Source of the DNA: Rhodobacter sp.
Lineage (GTDB): Bacteria > Pseudomonadota > Alphaproteobacteria > Rhodobacterales > Rhodobacteraceae
DNA length: 64,000 nucleotides
Reading direction: 5' to 3'
Assembly: GCA_020637595.1 (NCBI GenBank)
Contig: JACKKE010000005.1
Location: forward strand, 1-64,000
The first letter of the stretch is position 1, and each line of letters begins with the position of its first letter. A model generated the notes under the pieces. That model ran no database searches. It worked only from the letters and a program-made list of their open reading frames with translations, and had not been told where the DNA came from. A program made the position numbers and the translations under genes. Shown here in pieces: positions 1-8,893 of the stretch.

Positions 1-816
1 GAGGGGCGGCTGAATTTCGGTATCTCGCCAGGCGGCCTGATGTCGGATGCCGAGGCCTTCGGGTCGCTGGACAAGGACCGCAACGCGATGTTCCTCGAAT
101 GCATCAACATGGTGCTGGACATCTGGGCGGGCGAGCCGCCCTACGACCTGAGCGGCCAGTTCTGGAATGTCTCGACCGGGCGCACACAGATGGCGGCGAT
201 TGGGCAAGGTTCGATTATGAAGCCCTATCAGGCGCCGCACCCGCCCATCGTCGGCACCGCCGTCGCGCCCTTTTCCAAGGGTGTCACCGCGATGGCGGCG
301 CGGGGATGGGAACCGATCTCGGCCAATTTCCTGCTGCCGAAATGGGTGGCCACGCACCACCCGAACTACGCGCAGGGCTGCGCCGAGGGCGGTCTGGCCG
401 TCAATCCTTATGGCTGGCGGGTTGCGCGGTCGATCTTCGTGGCCGAGGACAGCGCCACCGCCCGCGCCTATGCGCTGGATCCGAACGGGCCTTACGTCCA
501 TTACTACCGCCAGATCCTGACCAAGATGAAGAAGGGTGGGCGGACCAACCTGTTCAAGGAAGATCCGACGATGAGCGACGACGCGGTGACGCTGGAGTAT
601 GTCGTGGACAAGCTGGTCACCTACGGCTCACCCGTCGAGGTGATCGACAAGCTGCACGAATTCCGCGAGGTGACGGGCCCGTTCAACCACCTGGTTTATG
701 CCGGGCATGACTGGGCAGACCCCGCCCTTGGGCGCCGCTCGATGGAACTGATGGCCGAAAGGGTCGTGCCGGAGCTGCGCACGACCGTCGCTGCCAGCGA
801 ACGCGCTTCGGCATGA
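1..816 (+). CDS. LLM-class flavin-dependent monooxygenase (5' end outside window)
   Basis: The reading frame is open from base 1 and lacks its start, so only the C-terminal 271 residues are visible. The sequence (GRLNFGISPGG near the edge, then IMKPYQAPHPPI, and a C-terminal GSPVEVIDKL element) fits bacterial luciferase-like TIM-barrel monooxygenases that use reduced flavin from a separate reductase. The overall pattern recalls limonene-monooxygenase/LimB-like members, but substrate cannot be read from sequence. The last four bases overlap the next gene (ATGA), so the two are translationally coupled; the pair monooxygenase plus hydrolase suits oxygenation followed by ester or lactone opening. 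Family call is firm, substrate unknown. Confidence 0.85.
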   Translation, partial: EGRLNFGISPGGLMSDAEAFGSLDKDRNAMFLECINMVLDIWAGEPPYDLSGQFWNVSTGRTQMAAIGQGSIMKPYQAPHPPIVGTAVAPFSKGVTAMAARGWEPISANFLLPKWVATHHPNYAQGCAEGGLAVNPYGWRVARSIFVAEDSATARAYALDPNGPYVHYYRQILTKMKKGGRTNLFKEDPTMSDDAVTLEYVVDKLVTYGSPVEVIDKLHEFREVTGPFNHLVYAGHDWADPALGRRSMELMAERVVPELRTTVAASERASA

Positions 817-1589
817 GCGTGGCGCGGCTGGTCAACGGCATCGCCACCCGGATCGACGGCGAGCGTGGCACGTGGGTGGTTCTGTCGAACGGCATCGCCA
901 CCGACATGAGCCTGTGGGATGCCATTGCGGCTGACCTGTCGCGGGACTTCCGGGTCTTGCGGCACGATTGGCCGGGGCATGGTGCGAGTGGCGACGATCC
1001 CTTGCCGCAGGATCTGGCAGGCTATGCCACCCGGCTGGCAGCGGTTCTGGACGACCTCGGCATCCGGCAGGCCCATCTTGCCGGGGTGTCGATGGGCGCA
1101 ATGGTCTCGGCGGAGCTGGCGCTTGCGCGGCCGGATCTGGCGGGCGGGGTCACGTGGTGCAACGCCATTGCGCAGGCAAATGCGGCTTACTCGGCCTTCT
1201 GGCGGGCGCGCGCAGCGCAGGTCATTGCGGAAGGAATGCTATCTTTGGTCGACGTGTTTCCCGCGCGCTGGTTGAGCGCATCCGCAGGAGCGGACTTGCG
1301 TGAGAAAGCACAACGCATGATCCTGGGCACAAGGCCCGCCGGGTTTGCCGCCGCCGCCGGCGCCCTTGCCAGCCTGTCGGTTCAGGATAGGCTTGCGGGC
1401 CTCCAAGCTCCCCTGAATGTCGTCGCCGGAGAGATGGACGGGGCGGCGCCGGCGGAGGAGGGGCGGACACTGGCTCGAACCGCGGGTGCAATGTTCGATC
1501 TGCTGCCGGGCGTCGCCCACCTTTCCCCCCTCGAGGCGGCTGACAGACTTGCCGAAATCCTCCGATGCGCGGTTGAGCGGCAACAATAA
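813..1589 (+). CDS. Alpha/beta-fold hydrolase (enol-lactonase-like)
   Basis: 258 residues with the alpha/beta hydrolase signature: HDWPGHGASG after strand 4, nucleophile elbow GVSMGA (Ser93), an acid in GEMDGAAP and the catalytic His in GVAHLSP near the C-terminus. It resembles 3-oxoadipate enol-lactonase (PcaD)-type proteins, but no protocatechuate genes lie nearby, so a lactonase or esterase acting after the upstream monooxygenase is more cautious. No signal peptide, so cytosolic. The start ATG at 813 overlaps the upstream stop by 4 bases. Confidence 0.8.
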   Translation: MSVARLVNGIATRIDGERGTWVVLSNGIATDMSLWDAIAADLSRDFRVLRHDWPGHGASGDDPLPQDLAGYATRLAAVLDDLGIRQAHLAGVSMGAMVSAELALARPDLAGGVTWCNAIAQANAAYSAFWRARAAQVIAEGMLSLVDVFPARWLSASAGADLREKAQRMILGTRPAGFAAAAGALASLSVQDRLAGLQAPLNVVAGEMDGAAPAEEGRTLARTAGAMFDLLPGVAHLSPLEAADRLAEILRCAVERQQ

Positions 1590-2118
1590 GTTTGGCGTTG
1601 TGTGAACTGGCAGATCTGATCGCGAAGCTGCAGAAGTGATCTTGCGCCAGCGATGTCATTCCTCGTGCCGGCTGAGTTTCTGCGCAGGAATTGCGGGTCT
1701 TGGTTTCGCTCCGAGGGTGGGGGATTCCAGCGGGGATCCGCCGGTGACACGGCCTGTCGCTGGCCAACTTCCGCGCTGAGCCATGAACCGGTCGGAGTTC
1801 ACGAACGCGGCGCTACGGCCTCCGGGCTCGCCGGCGTCGCGGGGTTGGTCGTAGCTGAGCCCGGGTGCGTCGCGTTAGCTGCGGACGTGGAGGCGCGCCG
1901 GCCGGCCCCGCCATCAGCCGGGGAGGGCGGCCAGATCGAGGCCGAGGCTGTGGAGCAGCTCATCGGACAATCGACGAAAACCCGTCTCGCGCGCTTGCGT
2001 GAGCGACGTCATCGAAGCCGTCGTTTGATCAAGATGCTTCTTGGCTTCTCAGTGTTTACGGAATCAAGGCGACCAATTGCGCCAAACCGACACGGCAGCG
2101 TGACGCCACACGGCGAGT
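1590..2118. other. Intergenic stretch without a supported gene
   Basis: About 530 bases between two converging genes. Short open frames exist in several phases but none has family resemblance, a plausible ribosome site or codon use like the flanking genes. Base composition is mixed, with a lower-GC patch around 2020-2100. It may be remnant DNA left by gene decay, as the neighbouring minus-strand genes are also broken. Confidence 0.6.
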
Positions 2119-3056
2119 TCATCCCGCTCGAACGCGCCCCTCGGGCAGGGGCACCGGTAGGTTCAGGACGATCTGCGTGTCCTTGACGACATCGAAACGT
2201 AACATGCGCCGGGCGCCGAGCCCGTCCAGGAGTTGCGACAACGGGCCACCCGAGCGGGTCAGGGTCACGTCGCGCGGAAGCATCGTCTGCCCGAGCGTCA
2301 GCGTGTTCGACAGGACCGAGGTCTGCTGCCCGCGGCCGTCGACCCGGTTGACCATGACCGAGGTGCCGATCTGCGACTGGGGCGCGACCTGCGTCAGCAC
2401 CGGTATCGGGGTGCGCAATGTCAGATCGGCTGCGCCGTCGGTGCCAGTGGTCGAGGCGCGCACATCGTCGCCGAGGGTCAGCTCGATCGTTGCCAGCCAC
2501 TTGGGCCGTTGACAGGCGTGGACCCCGCGCATGCGGGCGATCGCGGTGTCCACGGGCAGCGCCAGGACATGGGCATGGAACCGGTCGCGGCGCATCGACG
2601 CCAGCAGCTCTGCCAAATGCGAGCCCTTCAAGCCGGGCCGACGGATGACCACGCCCACCGAGACCTTGCTGTAAGGGTCGTTGTTGCAGAGCGCGTAGTG
2701 GATAAGGTCAGCGCAATGAGGCCATAGCCGGGGAACGCCCGCAGCGGCTGCAGGGGGTCGGGCCGCATCCGGTGCAGGCGCGCCAGAGGGGCCAGGAACA
2801 GCGCCTGCACTGTGCTGGCGCGATAGTAGAAATTCGGCGCCCAGATCGGCCCCACCCGCGACTCCACCAGCTGCTTGGGAAAGCGCCGGAAGAAGTCGAT
2901 GTTTTCGGCCTGCGGTTCCCCGGGCGGCCGCGTCCAGATCAGGATTGGAACGGAACCGATCATAGAACCCGCCCTTGATCACGGGACCTCGTGCGGGCCG
3001 AAATCGACTTCGGTCATCGTGTCCGTGTTCTGCATGTCCTGCCCTTTCAAGGTCAT
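2119..3056 (-). pseudogene. Acetoacetate decarboxylase-family protein, broken by three frameshifts
   Basis: Homologous-looking sequence continues across two reading frames. It starts MTLKGQDMQN (ATG at 3056), shifts near 2982-2985 (one base missing; the next frame reads VIKGGFYDRFRSNPDL), shifts back near 2918-2924 (one extra base in a CCCGGGG run; then PQAENIDFFRRFPKQL), and shifts again near 2701-2709 (one base missing; then YALCNNDPYSKVSVGVV). Repairing the three single-base changes restores a frame of about 312 codons ending at 2119. The protein looks like the acetoacetate decarboxylase superfamily. Its ATG overlaps the upstream stop (TGATG), so it was the last gene of the MerR-controlled operon. 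Assembly indels are an alternative because two sites lie in or next to short homopolymers. Confidence 0.75.
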
Positions 3057-3760
3057 CAGGCGCCGAGCAACGCGGCGACTGCCTTCGCAGTCGCCCTGGC
3101 TGAGCCGGGGTTCTGGCCGGTGATCAACCGGTCGTCAGTGTCGACATGGCCGACGAAGGGCACCAGCGCCGTGTCATACCGTGCGCCGCGCTGCTTCACC
3201 TCGTCCTCGGCATGGAAAGGCATCTCCTTGACCACACCCGCCAGCACCTCCTCGCGCCACGAGAAGCCGGTCAGTTTGCGGTCCTTGACCAGACGCTGAC
3301 CGTCCGAGAGCCGCGTGTTCAGAAGCCCGCAATAGCCGTGGCACACCGAGGAAACGACCCTGCCGTTTTCCCACACCTGGCGCGTGATCCGGTGCAGGCC
3401 GGCTCAGTCGGGGAAATCCCACATCACCGCATGCCCGCCGGTGAAATAGATCGCATCGAAACCGGATGGGTCGATCTGCTCCGGGCTGGCGGTGTCTTCC
3501 AGCAACGCGATGCGCGCCGGGTCGTCCCGCCAGGCCTTCGCACTGGCATCCAGAAGCGGCCATTTCAGGGCCCGGGGTTCCAGCGGCGTCTGCCCGCCCG
3601 CGGGGCTGACGATGCGCTGGTTCCAACCCTTTGCGGCGAAGACATCCCGGGCGTCGGGCAGTTCGGAAAGCCACAGCCCGGTCGGATGGGTCGGATCCGC
3701 ATCACGCGCGACATTGCTGACGACAGGGAGGATGCGTCTGGTTGTGCTTTCACCGTGCAC
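3056..3760 (-). pseudogene. DJ-1/PfpI (type 1 glutamine amidotransferase-like) protein with in-frame stop
   Basis: One frame of 235 codons is interrupted by a TGA at 3404-3406. Before the stop the protein reads YFTGGHAVMWDFPD; after it continues WENGRVVSSVCHGYCGLLNT with the nucleophile elbow VCHG, then a DJ-1-like C-terminus ending at 3056. Members act as glyoxalase III or chaperone-like enzymes against reactive carbonyls. The start is probably GTG at 3760, overlapping the end of the old yellow enzyme gene. Unlike the next gene the lesion is a point nonsense change, not an indel. Selenocysteine is unlikely because the family has no residue of that kind here. Confidence 0.78.
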
Positions 3761-5030
3761 CGCGCTGGCTCAGCCAGCGGCGATAGGCCCGGTTGCGCCG
3801 GCGGGTGCGCAGCTGGTCGCGCAGCAGGACGAGCGGCGGCCAGGCGGTGGGGTTCGGTGCCTTGCCCGCGCCCATGCGGCGCAGCTGCAGCTTGGTCAGC
3901 GCGATCGTCGCCACCCCGGCCAGCGCCCGCCGTTTCCACTGCACCACCGGCACCGCGACGCTCGCGTCCCCGACGCGCCAGCGGTTCGGCAGGTCGGGCG
4001 CATAGGCCAGCGCCTGGGCGATGCCGACCATCGCCACGCCATCCCGCCCGTCCTCGGGCGCCAGGGCGTCCTCGGCGGCGGCGCGGCGGCGGATGCCGCC
4101 TGTGACCATCACCGGCATCTCGGCCACCGCGACGATGTCACGCGCGAAATCGAGGAAATAGGCCTCGCGCGCGCGGGTGCTGGCGCGCTTGCTCTCCTGC
4201 CGAGGGCGACCGTGCATGGCCGGGCTTTCATAGCTGCCGCCCGAGATTTCGACGAAATCCACCGCCTCGGCGTTCAGCATCCGCACCACGGCCACGGCAT
4301 CCGCGGCGTCGAACCCGCCCTTCTGGAAATCGGCCGAGTTCAACTTGACGGCCACGCCGAACCCGGACTGGACCCGCGCCCGGACCGCCCGGACGATCGC
4401 GATCAGCAGCCGCGCGCGGTTCTCCAGCGACCCGCCCCATTGGTCCTCGCGCCGGTTGGACAGGGGCGACAGGAACTGGCTCAACAGATAGCCATGCGCG
4501 GCGTGGATCTCGACCCCGTCGAAGCCCGTCTGTTCGGCGAGTGCGGCGGTCTCGGCGAACTGGCCGATGACGCGCTGGATGTCGGCCTCGGTCATCGCGC
4601 GGGGCTGGGCGAAGAGGCGGCCATAGCCCTCGATTGCCACCGGCACCGCCGACGGTGCAATGGCTTCGGGATTGGTCGCGACAAAGACCTGCCGGCCGGG
4701 GTGGTTGATCTGCATCCACATCCGCGCGCCCTGCGCCTTGCCCGCCGCCGCCCAGTCGCGGAACGGCTGCAACGGCTGGCCTGCGTCCAGCACCACGCCG
4801 CCCGGCCCGGTCACGGCATCCGCTGCGACCATGACGTTGCCGGTGATCAGCATCCCGGCCCCGCCCGCGCCCCATTGCCGGTAGAGCCCTTGCAGCGCGG
4901 CAACCGGCAGGTGCTGGCGATCCGCCAGGTTCTCCTCCATCGCAGCCTTGGCAATGCGGTTCGGCACGCTCTGCCCGTTGCGCAGGACGAGGGGTTGGAA
5001 GAGGGTCGATTCGGATTGGTTGTCGAACAT
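3750..5030 (-). CDS. Old yellow enzyme-family NADH:flavin oxidoreductase
   Basis: 426 residues. An FMN-binding TIM barrel shows the family marks AKAAMEENLAD near the N-terminus, WMQINHPGRQ, GFDGVEIHAAHGYLLSQFLSP (read around residues 185-205), NRREDQWGGSLENRAR and VTGGIRRR. Such enzymes reduce alpha,beta-unsaturated carbonyls, nitro compounds or enones with NAD(P)H. I chose ATG at 5030, preceded by AAGGA, because earlier in-frame starts would run through the divergent promoter. The C-terminal tail of roughly 60 basic residues after the barrel is less conserved. First gene of an operon with the broken DJ-1 and decarboxylase genes, under a MerR-type promoter; a role in electrophile detoxification is inferred. 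Confidence 0.88.
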   Translation of the reverse strand: MFDNQSESTLFQPLVLRNGQSVPNRIAKAAMEENLADRQHLPVAALQGLYRQWGAGGAGMLITGNVMVAADAVTGPGGVVLDAGQPLQPFRDWAAAGKAQGARMWMQINHPGRQVFVATNPEAIAPSAVPVAIEGYGRLFAQPRAMTEADIQRVIGQFAETAALAEQTGFDGVEIHAAHGYLLSQFLSPLSNRREDQWGGSLENRARLLIAIVRAVRARVQSGFGVAVKLNSADFQKGGFDAADAVAVVRMLNAEAVDFVEISGGSYESPAMHGRPRQESKRASTRAREAYFLDFARDIVAVAEMPVMVTGGIRRRAAAEDALAPEDGRDGVAMVGIAQALAYAPDLPNRWRVGDASVAVPVVQWKRRALAGVATIALTKLQLRRMGAGKAPNPTAWPPLVLLRDQLRTRRRNRAYRRWLSQRGAR

Positions 5031-5060
5031 GATTGCGATCCTTGATGTCGGTTCGCAGCC

Positions 5061-5092
5061 TATATAGGGTTTGAACCTAGGTTTAAGGTCAA
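5061..5092 (-). promoter_or_regulatory. MerR-type promoter with long spacer and central palindrome
   Basis: Read on the minus strand, a -35 box TTGACC (5087-5092) and a -10 box (CTATAT at 5062-5067, or TATATA at 5061-5066) are 19-20 bases apart. Between them lies the near-perfect dyad TTAAACCTAGGTTCAA (5071-5086). A 19-20 bp spacer carrying a dyad is the hallmark of promoters that MerR proteins both occupy and activate by DNA distortion. It points at the old yellow enzyme operon. Confidence 0.8.
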
Positions 5093-5103
5093 GGGCCCTT
5101 CGC

Positions 5104-5481
5104 ATGAAAATCGGAGATATTGCCAAAGCTGCCGGCGTCACCACCTCGCGCATCCGGTTCTACGAACGCGAGGGCATCATCCCGCCCGCCGACCGGGGCG
5201 CGAATGGCTATCGCGACTACCCGGCGGAGCTGATCACGCTGCTGCGCTTCATCGAGCAGGCGCAGGGCCTCGGCTTCACCCTGCGCGAGATTGCCGATGT
5301 CGAGATCGGCAAGGGCGAGCACATCGTCTCCTGCACCGACGCCTCGGCCATGCTGGCCCAGAAGCACGCGACCGTCACCGCCCTGATCGCCGAGGCCGAG
5401 GACCGCAAACGACGGATCGAGGCGCTGATGGCCGAGTTGGAGGCGAGTCCAAGGAAAGGGATCACGGTGGGGGCGGGCTGA
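5104..5481 (+). CDS. MerR-family transcriptional regulator
   Basis: 125 residues beginning MKIGDIAKAAGVTTSRIRFY, the classic MerR winged helix, followed by YEREGIIPPADR and a C-terminal coiled coil (about residues 80-115). A single Cys in the IVSCTD segment could be a sensor, as in AdhR/NmlR-type electrophile-responsive MerRs. ATG at 5104 is preferred over the TTG at 5071, which lies inside the operator. Divergent from the old yellow enzyme gene across 73 bases that hold the MerR-type promoter, so it very likely controls that operon and itself. Confidence 0.88.
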   Translation: MKIGDIAKAAGVTTSRIRFYEREGIIPPADRGANGYRDYPAELITLLRFIEQAQGLGFTLREIADVEIGKGEHIVSCTDASAMLAQKHATVTALIAEAEDRKRRIEALMAELEASPRKGITVGAG

Positions 5482-6154
5482 CCCGGCCCGGTCCTGACCT
5501 CAATCGAGACGCGACGCGCTGTTGCGACAATCGGCTGATGGCGGGGGCCGGGGATCCCTTGTCCTCCGCTGAATTTGTCCTGCAACCTTTGTGCCAGAGG
5601 TTCCGGGTGCGACGCGGACTTGCCGCTCGGTGGCCTGACGGTCAAAGGCCCGCGCCATGAGCTGCAGGGCTTGCGGTTTCATCAGCGCATCTTGGTCACG
5701 GCCCGGTTCCGGCGTCGGCTATGCCTGCAACCCGGACGTCGTCGGGGGCCTTGGCGGGGCGGTGAATGCTCGGCTTCACACGAATATTCCGTGGTCGGAA
5801 ATATGGGTTGCCGAGAGGCCGCGCGAAGGTCGAATAGGCTGGTTTGCAACGTTCGGGGGCGCTGCCGCTCCTCGATTCAGGGATTTCCGGTGCGGTGCAA
5901 ATCGGGTGAATCCCGCCTTGCTGGATTCGGGAATCCACCTCGGTGATCTGCGTGGCCGGGCCGCGCGTGGACCTATCGCTGAAATTGCCTTTGCCTATCT
6001 CGCCTTCCTTGCCCCAAAATTAGGGAAGAAGGCGCCTGGGACTCCAGGGGCTATTCAGTATTCCAGACGGTAAGGTCCAGACTCTCGCAGGGTGCAAGCC
6101 AGACAAATGGTTCGCAGTCTTGAATATGGCGAGGGCGCGCAATTCGGGTTGCCG
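5482..6154. other. Intergenic stretch, 673 bases, no supported gene
   Basis: Several short open frames on both strands overlap here; the longest plus-strand one (5657-6073) shows no domain I recognise and ends in a basic low-complexity tail. Composition is somewhat less GC-rich than the neighbours. A few short inverted repeats are visible around 5880-5940 but no insertion-sequence ends. It may be relic coding DNA. Confidence 0.5.
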
Positions 6155-7582
6155 TCATCGCCGGGGTGCGGTTTGCAGGTGCGGAGGAACGGCTGACCAG
6201 TCCTCGCCCCACGCGCATCGCCAGAAATCGGGAATGAGCGTGTTCTGGAAGGGCCGCCCGCCGCGCCAGAGATTCGCTTCGGGTCTCGCGTGGCGCTCAA
6301 AATAGGCGTCGAGACGCGCGCCCAACTCGGTCACAGTCTGCAGGTGCGCGGGGTTGCCGGCAAGGTTGACGGTCTCGCCCGGATCGCTCGCGACATCGAA
6401 GAGCGCATCGGGCAGACGGGGCGTGCCGGGCCCGTTGAACCGCTGGAAAAACGCCCAGTTCGGGGTGCGCAACACGCGCGTTTCCTCCTGCTCGGAATAG
6501 ACCTCGTCAGGGCCGGTGGTCTGCCAGAGGTTCCGGCTCGGAACATCGGGCTGGGGCGGAGCTCCGGCGAGGTCGAGGAGGGTCGTGAACAGATCCATGT
6601 TCGAAACCATCTGCCGGGAAACGCCGGTCCCTGCGCCATGCACGATCAGCGGGATCGAATGCGCGGCGCGATGCAGGTTCGATGGCCAGGTGGCCGATCC
6701 GTGCCCCCAGAACCCGTGGTGCCCCAACGAGAGCCCGTGGTCGGCCGTGTAGACGATCACAGCGTCCGGGTGCGCGTGCAGGATCCGGCCGACCGCGTCG
6801 TCGATCAGGCTGATCTGGCTGTAGTAATTGCGCAGTGTTCGCAGGTCATTGGGTGCGCGAAGCAGCATCGAAAAGTCGAGCCCGTCCCCCGACGCCGCCT
6901 TGATCTGATCGTAATGCGCGACGGCTTCGGCCGAGAGCCCGCACCGCGGCACGCTGGCCATCGGGCAGTCGTCATAGAGATCCGAAAACCGGTTGCGCGT
7001 GTCGTCCGATGTGGCTGGCCAATGGCCATAGGGGGCCGGGTAGGGAAGATAGGCGAAAGCCGGGCCATCCTGCTGCGCCAGAAACACAAGCGCCTTGTCG
7101 GTAAAGAAATCCACCGCATGGCCGGAATGAAGGTAGCGCGCGGTATCGTCAACGATGCCGTTGCCATAGAACGAGCGGACATGACCGTGTTCCATCGTGA
7201 CCCACCGGTTCCACCCCGGCGCGGGCGTGTCCGGCGTGCCCAGATGGTATTTGCCGAACAGCCCGGTCGTATAACCCTGTCGTTGCAGCCGCTCGGGCAG
7301 CGTGTCGAACCCGCGAAGCGCGTGCCAGTCGGCAGGCCACTCATGCGATTGCCGGTCGTCGATCCAGCTATGCACCCCATGTGCCGAGGGCAGCGTTCCC
7401 GTCAGGATCGACGCGCGGCAGGGCGAGCACATGGCGTTCGGGCAGAAGGCGTTATCGAACCTCCATCCGCACCCGGCCATTGCGTCGAGGTTCGGTGTGT
7501 GTGTCTCGGGATTGCCGTAGCACCCCAGCGTCGCGGCTTGCTGATTGTCGGCGACGATCAGGATGATTTTACGCGGTGCCAC
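6155..7582 (-). CDS. Type I (formylglycine-dependent) sulfatase or phosphonate monoester hydrolase-like enzyme
   Basis: 475 residues of the alkaline-phosphatase fold. The formylglycine site is CSPCRASILTG (Cys52, Arg56), fitting the C-x-P-x-R rule although the usual Ser is Cys. Other active-site marks are ADN at residues 11-13 for the metal, GKYHLG (Lys111, His113) and TADHG (Asp281, His282). There is no signal peptide, so the enzyme should act in the cytosol on imported sulfate esters, and it needs a formylglycine-generating enzyme encoded elsewhere. It is 3 bases from the TRAP permease gene on the same strand. The CxPCR form also occurs in related phosphonate monoester hydrolases, so the leaving group is not certain; the sulfo-ester neighbourhood favours sulfatase. 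Confidence 0.85.
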   Translation of the reverse strand: MAPRKIILIVADNQQAATLGCYGNPETHTPNLDAMAGCGWRFDNAFCPNAMCSPCRASILTGTLPSAHGVHSWIDDRQSHEWPADWHALRGFDTLPERLQRQGYTTGLFGKYHLGTPDTPAPGWNRWVTMEHGHVRSFYGNGIVDDTARYLHSGHAVDFFTDKALVFLAQQDGPAFAYLPYPAPYGHWPATSDDTRNRFSDLYDDCPMASVPRCGLSAEAVAHYDQIKAASGDGLDFSMLLRAPNDLRTLRNYYSQISLIDDAVGRILHAHPDAVIVYTADHGLSLGHHGFWGHGSATWPSNLHRAAHSIPLIVHGAGTGVSRQMVSNMDLFTTLLDLAGAPPQPDVPSRNLWQTTGPDEVYSEQEETRVLRTPNWAFFQRFNGPGTPRLPDALFDVASDPGETVNLAGNPAHLQTVTELGARLDAYFERHARPEANLWRGGRPFQNTLIPDFWRCAWGEDWSAVPPHLQTAPRR

Positions 7583-7585
7583 CCG

Positions 7586-8887
7586 TCAGCCTCCGTGGGG
7601 CAGTGGGAACAGGGCGATCTGCGGGAAGGCGACAAGAAGCGCGATCAACACCGCCAGCGCCAGGCAGAAGGGCATCACGCCGCGGAAGATCTGCGACAGC
7701 GGCACATCCGGTGTCAGCCCGTTGATGACAAAGACGTTCATGCCCATCGGCGGTGTGATCAGCGCGAGTTCCACCAGCACCACGATCAGCACGCCGAACC
7801 AGACGGCATCATAGCCAAGAGCGGTCATCAGCGGAAAGAAGATGGGCACCGTCAGCAGGATCATGGCCATCGTGTCCATCAGGGCGCCCAGCACCAGATA
7901 GATGACGATGATCGCAAGAAGGGTGCCAAAGGGCGACAGGGTCATCGCCGCGAGCAGCCCTTCGATCTGGTCGGGCAGCTGCGCCAGAACCATGAAATTC
8001 TTGAACACCAGCGCGCCGATCAGGATGGTGAAGATCATCACCGTGGTGCGGACGCTGTCGGCCAGTGCCCGGACAAAGGCAGCCCAGCTCATGCGCCTCA
8101 TCACCAGCGTGATCAGCAGCGCACCGGCGGCGCCGATCCCGGCGCCCTCGGTCGGGGTGAAGACACCGCCGTAAAGCCCGCCCAGCACGATCAGGAACAG
8201 CGCCAGCACGCCGCCTACCTTGCGCAGCGCCCGCAGCCGGTCGGCCATCGGCACCGGCGTGCCTGCGGGGCAACTGGCCGGGTTGAGGCGCGCGATGATC
8301 GCCACGGTAAGCAGGAACAGGACCACCAGCAGGATGCCGGGCACGATGCCGGCAATGAACAGGTCGACGATGCTGGTCTGGGTCATGATGCCATAGAGGA
8401 CCATGATGACGCTGGGCGGGATCAGGATGCCGATCGTGCCGCCCGCGGCGATCGCGCCGGCGGCGAGGCTGTTGGCATACCCGTAGCGGCGCATCTCCGG
8501 CATCGCCACTTCGGACATCGTGGCCGCCGTGGCGACCGACGAGCCCGAGATCGCGCCGAAGGCACCGCAGGCCGCGATGGTCGCCATCGCCAACCCGCCA
8601 CGCCGCGCGCCAAGCCAGGCGTTGAAGGCCTCGTAGAGATCGCGGCTGAGGCCTGACGACGAGGTAAAGGCCCCCATCAGCACGAACAGCGGGATCACCG
8701 ACAGTTCGAAGCTGAGCGAGGTCTCCATGACCGTCTGACCGAACAGCCGGAAAGTCGGGCCGACGGGGATGATGGCCATCGTCCCGATCAAGCCGGCAAG
8801 CGCCATCGCCAGCCCGACATGGGTTCCGAGAAAGATCATGGCGAACAGCAGCACCATGACGAGGGCAGAGATCAGTTCCGTGGACAT
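7586..8887 (-). CDS. dctM: TRAP transporter large permease (DctM family)
   Basis: 433 residues with about twelve hydrophobic segments and TRAP large-subunit marks such as SGSSVATAATMSEVAMPEM, GGTIGILIPPSV, PTEGAGIGA and ITPPMGMN. It forms the sodium-driven channel of a periplasmic-binding-protein-dependent carrier with the small permease 6 bases upstream. TRAP systems import carboxylates, sulfonates and related acids; position between a sulfatase and an arylsulfotransferase-like gene suggests an organosulfate or its acid product. Confidence 0.92.
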   Translation of the reverse strand: MSTELISALVMVLLFAMIFLGTHVGLAMALAGLIGTMAIIPVGPTFRLFGQTVMETSLSFELSVIPLFVLMGAFTSSSGLSRDLYEAFNAWLGARRGGLAMATIAACGAFGAISGSSVATAATMSEVAMPEMRRYGYANSLAAGAIAAGGTIGILIPPSVIMVLYGIMTQTSIVDLFIAGIVPGILLVVLFLLTVAIIARLNPASCPAGTPVPMADRLRALRKVGGVLALFLIVLGGLYGGVFTPTEGAGIGAAGALLITLVMRRMSWAAFVRALADSVRTTVMIFTILIGALVFKNFMVLAQLPDQIEGLLAAMTLSPFGTLLAIIVIYLVLGALMDTMAMILLTVPIFFPLMTALGYDAVWFGVLIVVLVELALITPPMGMNVFVINGLTPDVPLSQIFRGVMPFCLALAVLIALLVAFPQIALFPLPHGG

Positions 8888-8893
8888 GGTCGT

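Noticed and set aside
1590..2118. Insertion-sequence remnant
   Set aside because: No paired terminal inverted repeats, target duplication or transposase motif could be found by eye.
1653..2186. A 177-codon open frame as a gene
   Set aside because: No domain, no good ribosome site, Arg/Ala-rich composition, and it runs into the antisense end of the decarboxylase relic.
3404..3406. TGA in the DJ-1 gene as selenocysteine or programmed readthrough
   Set aside because: The position is in a surface loop before the catalytic Cys, no selenocysteine members are known to me at this site, no SECIS-like hairpin was evident, and the next operon gene is also broken.
6290..8656. A 788-codon plus-strand open frame opposite the sulfatase and TRAP genes
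   Set aside because: Its product is rich in His, Arg, Asp and Gln with no family pattern, and it lies antisense to genes with clear motifs; typical shadow of high-GC coding DNA.
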